This document shows positions 27,434-35,917 of a stretch of 64,000 nucleotides of DNA, one piece after another; positions within the stretch are counted from its first letter, which is position 1; every line of letters starts with the position of its first letter. Under the pieces are notes generated by a model that saw only the letters and a program-made list of their open reading frames with translations, was not told the origin of the DNA and ran no database searches. The translations under genes and the position numbers were made by a program. This stretch comes from Lachnospiraceae bacterium UBA7199 (GTDB taxonomy: Bacteria > Bacillota > Clostridia > Lachnospirales > Lachnospiraceae): contig DKUR01000054.1 of NCBI GenBank assembly GCA_002490775.1, forward strand, positions 1 through 64,000, given 5' to 3'.

Positions 27434-27457
27434 ATTTCTGTTAGTTGAGGAATACAA

Positions 27458-28072
27458 ATGAGGGAATTAAGCGTTCATAAAAATAAATTAATTGCAACAG
27501 GAATTATTCTACTGGCAGCAGGATTGGTTATTGTTTTAATGGAAATAGTAATATCAAAAAGTCGTATGCAGGGTCCATTTGTATTTGAAAATTTAAAACC
27601 GGAGGAAATCCGAGGGAATATCATTGTAGAAGCGGCAATAGATACTAACTTTGGCAGTTATATGGAAGAATATGCGTATGATTATTATGGCTTTACGACT
27701 GTCTCTAGCATTTATTATGTGATATGGACCGGAGATGCTTATTCGGAAAGTTATAAATACATGGGAATTAAAGTTCCGTCTAATCAACGGGCTGTTATGG
27801 ATAAAATTGCAGAGGCAACTTATGAAGGAAGCTATGTGGGTGAGAGAGAGTATACAGGGGTAATCTGTATGATGGGCGAGGAGGAGTATCAGTATTTTAA
27901 GGAATATTTCCAAAAGTCAGGTCTTAGTGAAGAAGAAATAGAGGAAAAAACAATACCGTATTATATCAATCTGTGTTGTCCAATCCAGAAAGATGAAGGT
28001 AGAATTTATTTGGTATTTGTTGTGGCTGGCGCTATTCTTTTCTTAATAGGAGTCTGGAAAGGCAAGAGATAG
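27458..28072 (+). CDS. Two-TM membrane protein of unknown function, first tandem paralogue
   Basis: 204 residues: hydrophobic segment at about 11-33, an extracytoplasmic domain containing IDTNFGSYMEEY, YYVIWTGDAYSESYKYMGIKVPS and EEEIEEKTIPYYIN, and a second hydrophobic segment at about 182-199. The neighbour at 28109 has the same domain with many identical blocks, so the two arose by duplication. This copy lacks the neighbour's cytoplasmic C-terminal domain. I do not recognise a function. The gap to the paralogue is short, in keeping with one transcript. Confidence 0.7.
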   Translation: MRELSVHKNKLIATGIILLAAGLVIVLMEIVISKSRMQGPFVFENLKPEEIRGNIIVEAAIDTNFGSYMEEYAYDYYGFTTVSSIYYVIWTGDAYSESYKYMGIKVPSNQRAVMDKIAEATYEGSYVGEREYTGVICMMGEEEYQYFKEYFQKSGLSEEEIEEKTIPYYINLCCPIQKDEGRIYLVFVVAGAILFLIGVWKGKR

Positions 28073-28108
28073 CCTGATTATTATACAAATCGTATGGGAG
28101 GGAGACCA

Positions 28109-29218
28109 TTGTTAGAGGAACTGAAAAAGAAGAGTATTAAAAAATCATTATTTTTAGTGATTATCCTGATTGGAATAGGTGCTGTACTGATTGGGATAGA
28201 ACTTTCAAGTGCGGCGGCAATGATACGCGGGCCTGTTGTATTTGAAAGCTTAGAGCCGGATGAGATCAATAGCAGCTATCTGGTAAACGCGTCCATTGAT
28301 ACCAATTTTGGCGCATTTATGGAGCGGTATGAGACCAACACCAAAACCCATTATTCCCGGACGACGGATGTGTATTATGTAATATGGACCGGAGATGCTT
28401 ATGCAGAAGAATATAAATATATGGGACTTAAAGTGCCGGCATCCCAGGAATCTGCAATGGAAAAAGTTGCAGACGCAACCTATTATGAGGAATACATAGA
28501 TCCCGTTGAATATACCGGCGCTATCAGGAAAATGTCGGCAAAAGAGAGGGAATATTTTGAAGAGTATTTTAAAGATGCAGGCTGGAGTGATGAGGAAATT
28601 GCAGAGTATACGCTTCCTTACTACATTAATGTAGGAGCATTGACTGGGGGTGCTGCTGTTTCTGCATGGATTTTCCTGGCAGCAGGTGTGGCATTATTTC
28701 TTGCGGGAGTGCTGCGGCTTATCTACGTATTGCGTGGAGGATGCCTGAAAACTTTTAAAAAGGAGCTGGAAACGATTGGCATAGGAGAGCATGAATTAGA
28801 AAGCGAATACGCAGGCGCACGCACCTTTGGTAATAAAAGCGAGATACGAATTGGCAGGCGTCTTACCTTTTTCGTTCTAGGCGCCAATCCTCATGTACTT
28901 CCCAATGATAAGATTGTTTGGGCTTTCCAGAGAACCACCACACACCGGACAAATGGAATCAAAACGGGAACTACCTATGAGGTAGCTTTAAAAAATTATG
29001 AGAAAAAGAATTTCCAAATTTCAGTGCCAAATGAACAAACCGGACAGGAAATCTTGCAGTATATTGTTGAGGCAATGCCCTGGGTGGTAGTTGGATACAA
29101 CAATGATTTGAACAAACTGTTTTCGAGTGATTATCAAAATTTCCTTCAGATCCGCTACAATCAGGTTCCTCGTGATCCCTATGCAGACTTTTCAGCGGGT
29201 GAAACCATAGGACAGTAA
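28109..29218 (+). CDS. Two-TM membrane protein of unknown function, longer second paralogue
   Basis: 369 residues. Same layout as the preceding gene: TM near 12-30, external domain with IDTNFGAFMERY and YYVIWTGDAYAEEYKYMGLKVP, second TM near 190-210. It then continues into a cytoplasmic domain of about 155 residues (FGNKSEIRIGRRLTFF, ANPHVLPNDKIVWAFQ, YEVALKNYEKKNFQISVP) that looks PH-like by its strand pattern. The TTG at 28109 is preferred because GGGAGGGA lies 5 bases before it; the ATG at 28094 lacks a site. Role unknown; a membrane-linked sensor or scaffold is one guess. Confidence 0.68.
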   Translation: MLEELKKKSIKKSLFLVIILIGIGAVLIGIELSSAAAMIRGPVVFESLEPDEINSSYLVNASIDTNFGAFMERYETNTKTHYSRTTDVYYVIWTGDAYAEEYKYMGLKVPASQESAMEKVADATYYEEYIDPVEYTGAIRKMSAKEREYFEEYFKDAGWSDEEIAEYTLPYYINVGALTGGAAVSAWIFLAAGVALFLAGVLRLIYVLRGGCLKTFKKELETIGIGEHELESEYAGARTFGNKSEIRIGRRLTFFVLGANPHVLPNDKIVWAFQRTTTHRTNGIKTGTTYEVALKNYEKKNFQISVPNEQTGQEILQYIVEAMPWVVVGYNNDLNKLFSSDYQNFLQIRYNQVPRDPYADFSAGETIGQ

Positions 29219-29231
29219 CAGATGGGTAAAG

Positions 29232-29281
29232 AAAAACCCCTTTTATTAGACAAAATTAGTCTGATAAAAGGGGTTTTATTT
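29232..29281 (+). terminator. Strong rho-independent terminator
   Basis: AAAACCCCTTTTAT pairs with ATAAAAGGGGTTTT, with inner AGAC/GTCT pairing and a closing T-run. It ends the paralogue pair's transcript. Confidence 0.9.
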
Positions 29282-29306
29282 AAGGATTTTTTAATAATCT
29301 GTCCGC

Positions 29307-29358
29307 TATAATAGCATTATGCCGGTAAACAAGACTACTGTTTTTGCGCAAAAACAGT
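29307..29358 (+). promoter_or_regulatory. Likely -10 box and a 22-bp perfect palindrome ahead of the ABC exporter operon
   Basis: TATAAT at 29307-29312 is a consensus -10; the -35 is weak. Downstream, at 29337-29358, an exact palindrome with half-site ACTGTTTTTGC lies in the expected 5' leader, ending just before the first permease codons. It could be an operator (for the OmpR-type regulator or another repressor) or an RNA hairpin controlling translation. Confidence 0.55.
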
Positions 29359-29376
29359 GGGGAAATGAGGAACCAT

Positions 29377-31758
29377 ATGCTTCTGCATATATTAAAAAAG
29401 GATTTAAAAAGAAAGCATTCTATGAATATTATTCTTTTGTTGTTTGTTATTATGGCGGCTGCTTTCCTTGCCAGCAGTGTGAGCAATCTGATTACCATAC
29501 AGGGCGCTGTCACTTCCTTTCTGGAAATGGCGGAAACACCAGATTTCATCACCATTGCTTTAAGTGAAGAAGAAAAAAGCGACATTGACACATTTTTGAA
29601 GGATTGTGCATATGTAACTGAATATGAGGTGATCGACTGCCATACGATCATGGAGGATGAAATCGAGATCATATCCTGTGCAAACGATCCGGGCAGACAT
29701 AAGTACGAAAAGGGAAATACAGTCTGTATAGAAACCGTCCCAGAGCATTTAATGAAGGTATTTGATCAGGAAGGACGTCTGTTTACCTTAAAAGAAGGAG
29801 AAATTGCAATTCCCAAACTACAGGCCGAGCTCAATAACCTTCAGGTGGGGGATATTCTTAAATTAAGCTGTGGTGATAAGCAAAGAGAATTTACCATTAA
29901 GCTGATTGTAAAAGATGCAGTGTTTGGAACCCAGTTTATGGGGTTTAAAAGATTATTTGTCTCTGATCAGGATTATGAGTGGCTGTATGGTGATTCAATG
30001 TCCGTCCATACCCTGTTATATGGAGTTAATTATGAGGATAAAGATGCTTTCATGAGTGAATTTAATCAGGAAAATTTCCAGGTGGTAAGCAGTGTGGATG
30101 GGGGCACGATTAAAATGTGCTATGTATTTGATATGCTGATAGCGGGTATTTTATTGGTGGTAAGTATATGTCTGATTTTAATCGCCTTTTTGGTACTGCG
30201 ATTTACCATTGTATTTACATTGCAGGAGGATTATAAAGAAATCGGTGTTATGAAAGCAATTGGGATCAGTGACATGGGCATAAAGGGCATTTATCTGCTG
30301 AAGTATTTTGCAATAGCCTTATTCGGTTCAGCGGTTGGACTGATTTTAAGCTTTCCCTTTGAAAAGCTTTTACTTTTTAAGACAATGGCAAATCTGGTGG
30401 TGCAGGATGTGGAAAGCAGGGCGGAGATTAATCTTTTGTGTGCAGCAGCAGTGATTTTTGTAGTAATTTTATTTTGTTATAGTACCACTGGAAAAGTAAA
30501 AAAATTTACAGCAATTGAAGCAATTCGTAATGGGGGAAATGGAGAGCGTTTTTCAAAAGGAAGTCTGCTTTGCCTTCATAAAACAAGGAAAATGCCGCCT
30601 TTTGTTTATCTGGCATGTAATGATGTACTCAGTAATATGAAACAGTATCTGGTACTGACAGTAATCTTCTGCATGGGAACTTTATTGATTTTGATTCCTC
30701 TTAAGGCAATTCACACGCTTAAAGATAAGAATATCATTCGAAGCTTTAATATGCAGCCGGCTTCTGCTTTTATTGATTCGGGAAATATGGAAAAATATAT
30801 TGGGGAGAAAGATGACACTTTACTTATTTCCGATTTAAACCAGGTCAAAGATGCGCTAAAGGCAAAGGGAGTAGAAGCGGAAGTATGGCTGGAAAAGGAA
30901 TATGTGGTTTCCTGTTATGGATCAGATCCAGAAAGGCTATGTAACTACTATACCTCTCAGCTTATCGGAAAGGAAGAAGAGGACTATGATCTGATAGAAG
31001 GAAAACTTCCGGTTTTTCCTAATGAGATAATGGTCACAGAAAAAACAGCAGAGGAGCTGGGGGTAGGAATAGGAGATTATGTATATTATCAATATCCAGA
31101 CAGGGAGGAAGCATTTCTTGTTACTGGACTTTATCAGAGTATGATGAATATGGGAAATGGTTTTCGGGTAAGCCAAAAGGCTGTATTTGAAAGTCAGTAT
31201 CTTGGCGGATTATTTGTCATACAGGTAGAACCTGTAGACGATATGGAGGAGGAAGAATTAAAGGAATTGCTTCACCAGCTTTTTCCTGCTTACAAGATCA
31301 GTACAGGCAATGAATATATAAGCAGCATGATTGGAGGCGTTTTAGATCAAATGGATGCCTTGCAGATGCTTTTAAGCGGTGTGGTGCTTTCCATTAATGT
31401 GCTGATCACAGTACTGATGATGAAAACACTGATTACCAAGGAAAGAGGGGAAATTGCCATTTTAAAAAGTATTGGCTTTTCTGATCAGGCAATAAAAGGA
31501 TGGCAGAGTATCCGCATTTTGATTGTGCTTGGTGCAGCTATCTTTTTCGGAACACTGCTTTCTGAACCGCTGTCTCAGCTATCCCTTGGGCCGATTTTTG
31601 GAATGATGGGCGCTCCCAGTATGAAGCTAATTACCCGGCCTTTTGAGGCATATGTGGTTTATCCGGTTATTATGCTTGGCGTTACCGGAACTGCTGCATA
31701 CTTATGTGCTTCTTCCATCAAAAAAGTTGATTTGAAAGAAATAAATACGGTAGAATAA
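29377..31758 (+). CDS. FtsX-like ABC transporter permease (MacB/LolE-type duplicated)
   Basis: About 793 residues from the ATG at 29377 (GAGG at 29367-29370); an ATG at 29365 is the alternative. Layout: one TM (about 18-38), large external domain, three TMs with the FtsX feature EIGVMKAIGIS, then a repeat of that plan: a TM near 430-450, second external domain, and three TMs with GEIAILKSIGFSDQAI. This duplicated arrangement handles lipoproteins, peptides or antimicrobial peptides in related systems. It is followed within 15 bases by its ATPase and then a two-component system, so it is probably a stress- or peptide-responsive exporter. Confidence 0.88.
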   Translation: MLLHILKKDLKRKHSMNIILLLFVIMAAAFLASSVSNLITIQGAVTSFLEMAETPDFITIALSEEEKSDIDTFLKDCAYVTEYEVIDCHTIMEDEIEIISCANDPGRHKYEKGNTVCIETVPEHLMKVFDQEGRLFTLKEGEIAIPKLQAELNNLQVGDILKLSCGDKQREFTIKLIVKDAVFGTQFMGFKRLFVSDQDYEWLYGDSMSVHTLLYGVNYEDKDAFMSEFNQENFQVVSSVDGGTIKMCYVFDMLIAGILLVVSICLILIAFLVLRFTIVFTLQEDYKEIGVMKAIGISDMGIKGIYLLKYFAIALFGSAVGLILSFPFEKLLLFKTMANLVVQDVESRAEINLLCAAAVIFVVILFCYSTTGKVKKFTAIEAIRNGGNGERFSKGSLLCLHKTRKMPPFVYLACNDVLSNMKQYLVLTVIFCMGTLLILIPLKAIHTLKDKNIIRSFNMQPASAFIDSGNMEKYIGEKDDTLLISDLNQVKDALKAKGVEAEVWLEKEYVVSCYGSDPERLCNYYTSQLIGKEEEDYDLIEGKLPVFPNEIMVTEKTAEELGVGIGDYVYYQYPDREEAFLVTGLYQSMMNMGNGFRVSQKAVFESQYLGGLFVIQVEPVDDMEEEELKELLHQLFPAYKISTGNEYISSMIGGVLDQMDALQMLLSGVVLSINVLITVLMMKTLITKERGEIAILKSIGFSDQAIKGWQSIRILIVLGAAIFFGTLLSEPLSQLSLGPIFGMMGAPSMKLITRPFEAYVVYPVIMLGVTGTAAYLCASSIKKVDLKEINTVE

Positions 31759-31773
31759 GAAAGGGGAAAAATA

Positions 31774-32535
31774 ATGAATCAGCTTGCAGTAAAAGATTTA
31801 TGTAAAACATATATAGTGAATAAACGTCCCAATAATGTACTTCGAAATATCAGCCTGAATATAGAAGAAGGGGAAATGGCGGCCATAATGGGGCCTTCAG
31901 GATCAGGAAAATCTACGCTTCTATATACGGTAAGTGGAATGGACAGCGCAACCGCAGGAAAGATATCCTTTTTTGGAAAAGAAATAGAGGGATTAAGTGC
32001 TAAGGAAATGAGCAGAATACGTTTGACTCAAATGGGATTTATCTTTCAACAAATGTATTTATTAAAGAATTTGACGATCTATGATAATATTGTTTTACCA
32101 GCCTACCAGGCGGATGGGGGAAGAAAAAACAGGGAAAGAATCAATGAGCGCGCAAGGGAATTAATGCGCAAGCTGGGAATTATTGAAATAGCGGAAAATG
32201 ATATTACAGAGGTTTCAGGCGGGCAGCTTCAGAGGGCCTGTATTTGTAGGAGCCTTATTAATCAGCCGAAAATGATTTTTGCAGATGAGCCTACAGGCGC
32301 CTTAAACCAGCAAAATTCTAAAGAGGTTATGAAGGAGTTGAACCGGATCAATAAAGAGGGCACTACTATCATGCTGGTCACTCACGACAGCAAAGTGGCT
32401 GCCAAATGCGACAGAGTGCTTTACATTGAAGATGGTTCGATCAAAGGGGAAATGAGTCTTGGGAAGTTTGAAGAAGAAAAGCTGCGGGAAAGAGAACGGA
32501 AGCTTTCAGGATGGCTTTTGGAAATGGGATGGTAG
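31774..32535 (+). CDS. ABC transporter ATP-binding protein (MacB/LolD-type)
   Basis: 253 residues. Walker A GPSGSGKST (about 38-46), signature VSGGQLQRACICRS and Walker B KMIFADEPTGAL are all intact. The sequence matches ATPases that pair with FtsX-like permeases, and AAAGGGG precedes the ATG. It energises the permease encoded immediately upstream. The short C-terminal extension after VLYIEDG is ordinary for this type. Confidence 0.93.
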   Translation: MNQLAVKDLCKTYIVNKRPNNVLRNISLNIEEGEMAAIMGPSGSGKSTLLYTVSGMDSATAGKISFFGKEIEGLSAKEMSRIRLTQMGFIFQQMYLLKNLTIYDNIVLPAYQADGGRKNRERINERARELMRKLGIIEIAENDITEVSGGQLQRACICRSLINQPKMIFADEPTGALNQQNSKEVMKELNRINKEGTTIMLVTHDSKVAAKCDRVLYIEDGSIKGEMSLGKFEEEKLRERERKLSGWLLEMGW

Positions 32536-32544
32536 GAGCAGGTG

Positions 32545-33225
32545 ATGGTGGATATTCTTCTTGTGGAAGATCATAAAGAACTGGCGCAGCTGATTGCTAC
32601 TTTTTTAAAAAGAGCCGGGTACCTTGTGGAAATCGTGGAAAGCGGCGAGCAGGCCCTTAAATTTTTAGAGGTAAATACTGCGAAACTGATTCTTTTAGAT
32701 GTAATGCTGCCGGGAATGGATGGTTTTGGTTTTTGTGCGGCACTGCGGCAAAAACGCAATACGCCTGTTATTATTTTAAGCGCGAAAGTGGATAAGGAAG
32801 ATAAGATGAATGGATTTGCCCAAGGGGCGGACGACTATGTGGAAAAGCCGGTAGATATGGATATACTGCTTGCCAGAATCAGCGCCCTTATGCGGAGAAA
32901 TTATGACTTAAAGAAGGATAGTATGTTGATTTATTCTGGAGCAGTCTCCATAGATAAGGATGCCAAGCAGGCTTTTTTTCATGGAAAAGAAATTCAGCTT
33001 ACAGTGAAAGAGTATGAACTTCTTCTTTTACTGGTTCAAAATCCTGGCAAAACTTTGCGCAAGGAATATTTATTTGACCAGATCTGGGGAGCGGACAGCT
33101 TTAGTGAGAATCAAACGCTTACTGTACATATTAAAATGCTGAGGGACAAGATCGAGGAGGAGCCTAAAAGTCCCAAAAGGATAAAAACGATCTGGGGCGT
33201 AGGGTATAAATATGAAGAAAATTAA
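32545..33225 (+). CDS. OmpR/PhoB-family response regulator
   Basis: 226 residues. Receiver domain with acidic DH near residue 10 and phospho-acceptor Asp52 in LILLDVMLPGMDG, Lys in VEKPVD; the C-terminal winged helix ends KRIKTIWGVGYKYEE. ATG at 32545 follows AGGAG. It overlaps the sensor kinase gene by 14 bases, so both are made together. It likely controls the upstream exporter, perhaps through the palindrome at 29337-29358. Confidence 0.93.
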   Translation: MVDILLVEDHKELAQLIATFLKRAGYLVEIVESGEQALKFLEVNTAKLILLDVMLPGMDGFGFCAALRQKRNTPVIILSAKVDKEDKMNGFAQGADDYVEKPVDMDILLARISALMRRNYDLKKDSMLIYSGAVSIDKDAKQAFFHGKEIQLTVKEYELLLLLVQNPGKTLRKEYLFDQIWGADSFSENQTLTVHIKMLRDKIEEEPKSPKRIKTIWGVGYKYEEN

Positions 33226-34483
33226 CCGTTTAATCATTTTGTTTTCCGCTGTTTATGTGGGATTGTTTTTGGCAGCAGAGCTTATTTTAAGCAGGCAGGT
33301 GAAAGAAACAGGAAGAGAATATCTTGTGGAGGTAAACCGGATCATGAGAGGCATGGAAGAGCAGGGAGGCTTTTTCATGCCTGATTTACAGGGGATGGAA
33401 CAAATTGTCAGGGTTACATTTTTAAAAGATGCGGACATAGCAGAGATGAAATCCTTTTTTCAGGCGGAAAATGGACTTGAAATCCACATAGAACCCCTTT
33501 TTATTTCGGGAGAATTGGTTGGATTTGTACGGTTTGATTGTAAAAGTATGATAGACATAAAAAGTGAAATGAGGATTTTTGAGGGGATGGTCTTATTTGC
33601 CGGCATTTTTACAATTGCAATTCTCCTTTTTGTTAAAATAAAAATAGTAAAGCCCTTTGCTGCTTTAAACAGGCTTCCCTATGAATTGTCTAAAGGGAGG
33701 CTTGATACTGAAATTTTGGAAAATAAGGACCGTTTTCTGGGAAAGTTTATGTGGGGGATTTCTATGCTGCAGGATCATTTGCAGGAATCGCAGATGAAAT
33801 CCATGCACCTTGAAAAAGAAAAAAAGCTTTTACTTCTATCCATTTCCCATGATATCAAAACACCTTTAAGCACTATTAAATTGTATGCGAAAGCACTTAA
33901 GGAGGGCGTGTATGATACCAAAGAAAAACAGGAGGCAGCAGCGCGTCAGATAGAGAAACTGTCTGGAGAAATTGAAAGTCATGTAAAGGCAATTGTTTCC
34001 TCATCCAGTCAGGAAATTGTGCATGTGGAAGTAAATATATCAGAGTTTTATTTAAAAGACCTTGTGGAAATGATCCGGGAGTATTACAGGCCGAAATGCC
34101 GGCTGGCAATGATAGAGCTTATCATTGGAAATTTTGACAATAAACTGATAAAGGGCAGTATAGACAGTACCTTTGAGGTGGTGGAAAATGTGATGGAAAA
34201 TGCTTTTAAATATGGAGATGGAAAAAAGATCAAGATCAGTTTTTATGAGGAAGAGTACTGTCAGTTAATCAGGATAAGCAATACAGGACTATGTGTAAAG
34301 CAAGAAGAAATGCCTCATCTTTTCGACAGTTTTTATAGGGGAAGTAATGTGGGAGATAAGACAGGAAACGGACTGGGGCTTTATATCTGCCGGGAGATCA
34401 TGCAAAAGATGGAGGGAGAAATTTTTGCAGGCAGGGATGATACAGGGATGAGTTTTCATCTGGTTCTGCCCATGATATCCTGA
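33212..34483 (+). CDS. Sensor histidine kinase of the exporter operon
   Basis: 423 residues. TM1 at about 6-25, an external sensor of roughly 100 residues, TM2 near 125-145, then a coupling region and H-box LSISHDIKTPLS with His213. N-box VVENVMENAFKYG and G-box GNGLGLYICREI are complete. An ordinary HisKA/HATPase kinase of the HPK type that pairs with OmpR regulators. The modest external domain suggests direct ligand sensing, unlike the BceS-type intramembrane sensors that lack one. Confidence 0.92.
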   Translation: MKKINRLIILFSAVYVGLFLAAELILSRQVKETGREYLVEVNRIMRGMEEQGGFFMPDLQGMEQIVRVTFLKDADIAEMKSFFQAENGLEIHIEPLFISGELVGFVRFDCKSMIDIKSEMRIFEGMVLFAGIFTIAILLFVKIKIVKPFAALNRLPYELSKGRLDTEILENKDRFLGKFMWGISMLQDHLQESQMKSMHLEKEKKLLLLSISHDIKTPLSTIKLYAKALKEGVYDTKEKQEAAARQIEKLSGEIESHVKAIVSSSSQEIVHVEVNISEFYLKDLVEMIREYYRPKCRLAMIELIIGNFDNKLIKGSIDSTFEVVENVMENAFKYGDGKKIKISFYEEEYCQLIRISNTGLCVKQEEMPHLFDSFYRGSNVGDKTGNGLGLYICREIMQKMEGEIFAGRDDTGMSFHLVLPMIS

Positions 34484-34560
34484 GTACTGCTTTTTGCGGC
34501 AATGCGCCTGGCGGTAGAAACGGGGCATTTGATGAATAGCGGAAACAGGCTAAATTTTAG

Positions 34561-34589
34561 TTGACAAATACGAGATAAAGTAATATATG
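34561..34589 (+). promoter_or_regulatory. Sigma-A promoter for the lipoprotein gene
   Basis: Consensus -35 TTGACA (34561-34566), 17-base spacer and TATATG (34584-34589), followed by AGGAGGG before the start codon. A strong constitutive-looking promoter. Confidence 0.75.
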
Positions 34590-34631
34590 TATATATCAGA
34601 GTATATATTTTTTAGGAGGGAAAAGGAGAGC

Positions 34632-35159
34632 ATGAAAAAATCAACAAAAGCAATATTGATGCTTGTTATGATGCTGGCGCTGGTTCTGGCAGGCTGTGGC
34701 AGCAAGGAAGTAACAATGAAAGAGTTTACTTCATCAGACGGAACTGTAACTGTCAGCATGGATGAGAAGTGGCAGGTTGAGGATATGGGAGCTGGAAGTG
34801 AAGGCTGGGTGGCAGCATTTACTGAAGATGGTTCCGAGGGAATCCTTGTTATGCAGATGTCAAAAGAATTATATGGTGCTAATATCCCGGATATGGATAC
34901 ATGGAAGAGCGTAATTGAAAGTTCTTATCCTATGTCAGATTTAAAGGAAGAAACCAATCCTTCTATTCCGGGCATGAATATTGCAGGAACTTATAGCTGT
35001 ACAGTAACTGCTGATGGTGTAACAGGCGCCGGACGTGTTGTATATGGCGAGACAGATTATGCATATTACAGCATTTTGTATGCAGCTCCTAAGTTGAATG
35101 ATGCAAAGGTAACATATTTTAACAATGTATGTGCATCTCTTAAGGAGACAGTTCAGTAG
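34632..35159 (+). CDS. Small secreted lipoprotein of unknown function
   Basis: 175 residues. The signal peptide ends in the lipobox LAGC (Cys near residue 22), so the mature protein is lipid-anchored on the outer membrane face. The mature part (MKEFTSSDGTVTVSMDEKWQVE, then WVAAFTEDGSEGILVMQMSK) resembles the small PsbP/DcrB-like fold by its strand pattern. It has its own strong promoter and terminator, so it is a single-gene unit beside the exporter/two-component operon, possibly highly expressed. Confidence 0.8.
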   Translation: MKKSTKAILMLVMMLALVLAGCGSKEVTMKEFTSSDGTVTVSMDEKWQVEDMGAGSEGWVAAFTEDGSEGILVMQMSKELYGANIPDMDTWKSVIESSYPMSDLKEETNPSIPGMNIAGTYSCTVTADGVTGAGRVVYGETDYAYYSILYAAPKLNDAKVTYFNNVCASLKETVQ

Positions 35160-35192
35160 ATAATGGTATCCTAATGTACATAATGAGTAACG

Positions 35193-35221
35193 AAAAGCCG
35201 CTTGTATAAGCGGCTTTTATA
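35193..35221 (+). terminator. Terminator of the lipoprotein gene
   Basis: AAAAGCCGCTT-GTAT-AAGCGGCTTTT, an 11-bp perfect stem with built-in T-run. Confidence 0.92.
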
Positions 35222-35253
35222 ATCAAACTTATGCGTGCAGCATGGCGCGGAGA

Positions 35254-35385
35254 GTCAAAAACCCCGCCGCAAGCAACGGGACATCAAACTTGAAGCACCC
35301 CAAGGGGCGGGGTTTTTGACCCTCGCGGCATTCGCCAAATGGACGCTGACGCGTCCGCTTGGCTCATTGCTCGCGGGAATAAAAA
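35254..35385 (+). repeat. Full copy of the dispersed GC-rich palindromic repeat
   Basis: Two adjoining hairpin units. GTCAAAAACCCCGCC (35254-35268) pairs exactly with GGCGGGGTTTTTGAC (35306-35320). The second unit (35321-35379) has GGACGC/GCGTCC and GCCAA/TTGGC pairing and ends CTCGCGGGAATAAAA. Parts of both units recur at 12971 and 11841. It is placed between two genes, as expected for REP/BIME-like elements, and its GC content is well above its surroundings. Confidence 0.75.
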
Positions 35386-35401
35386 AGGGAGCAGGGTAGA
35401 T

Positions 35402-35875
35402 ATGGCAATTGATAAAGTACGGGAATATTTTAAATCTTATGGAATGGAAGAACGCATCAGGGAGTTTACAGTATCCAGTGCAACGGTTGCACTGGCAGCA
35501 CAGGCGCTTGGCTGTGCACCACAGCGGATTGCAAAGACGCTTTCTTTTCTGGTACAGGAAACCCCTGTCCTTATTGTGGCGGCGGGAGACGTAAAAATTG
35601 ATAATTCTAAATATAAAAAGCAGTTTGGAACAAAGGCGAAAATGCTTTCTCCACAACAGGTATCAGAAATGATAGGGCATGAGATTGGCGGTGTCTGTCC
35701 TTTTGCAGTAAATGAGGGAGTAAAGGTTTATCTGGATGAATCCTTAAAGCGGTTTGAAACTGTGTTTCCGGCCTGCGGCAGCAGCAACAGCGCCATTGAG
35801 CTTACGATACCGGAGATGGAAAAATATGCCGGAGAGGAAGGCTGGGTGGATGTGTGCAAGCTGATAGAAGAATAA
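35402..35875 (+). CDS. YbaK/EbsC-family aminoacyl-tRNA deacylase-like protein
   Basis: 157 residues from the ATG at 35402 (GGGAGCAGGG upstream); the longer frame reaching into the repeat is not used. The fold marker IAKTLSFLV, then KIDNSKYKK and IGGVCPFA, places it with YbaK/ProX-type editing domains that hydrolyse mischarged tRNAs such as Cys-tRNA(Pro) or Ala-tRNA(Pro). Substrate within the family cannot be assigned. Its 5' leader begins in the dispersed repeat. Confidence 0.88.
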   Translation: MAIDKVREYFKSYGMEERIREFTVSSATVALAAQALGCAPQRIAKTLSFLVQETPVLIVAAGDVKIDNSKYKKQFGTKAKMLSPQQVSEMIGHEIGGVCPFAVNEGVKVYLDESLKRFETVFPACGSSNSAIELTIPEMEKYAGEEGWVDVCKLIEE

Positions 35876-35917
35876 GAAGAAGAGGTAAAGCTGAATTTTT
35901 CCGGAAGGGGATACAGA

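Noticed and set aside
29344..29376. TTG-started extension of the permease gene
   Set aside because: It would begin inside the palindrome; GAGG before the ATG at 29377 and the family-like opening LLHILKKDLKRK support the shorter form.
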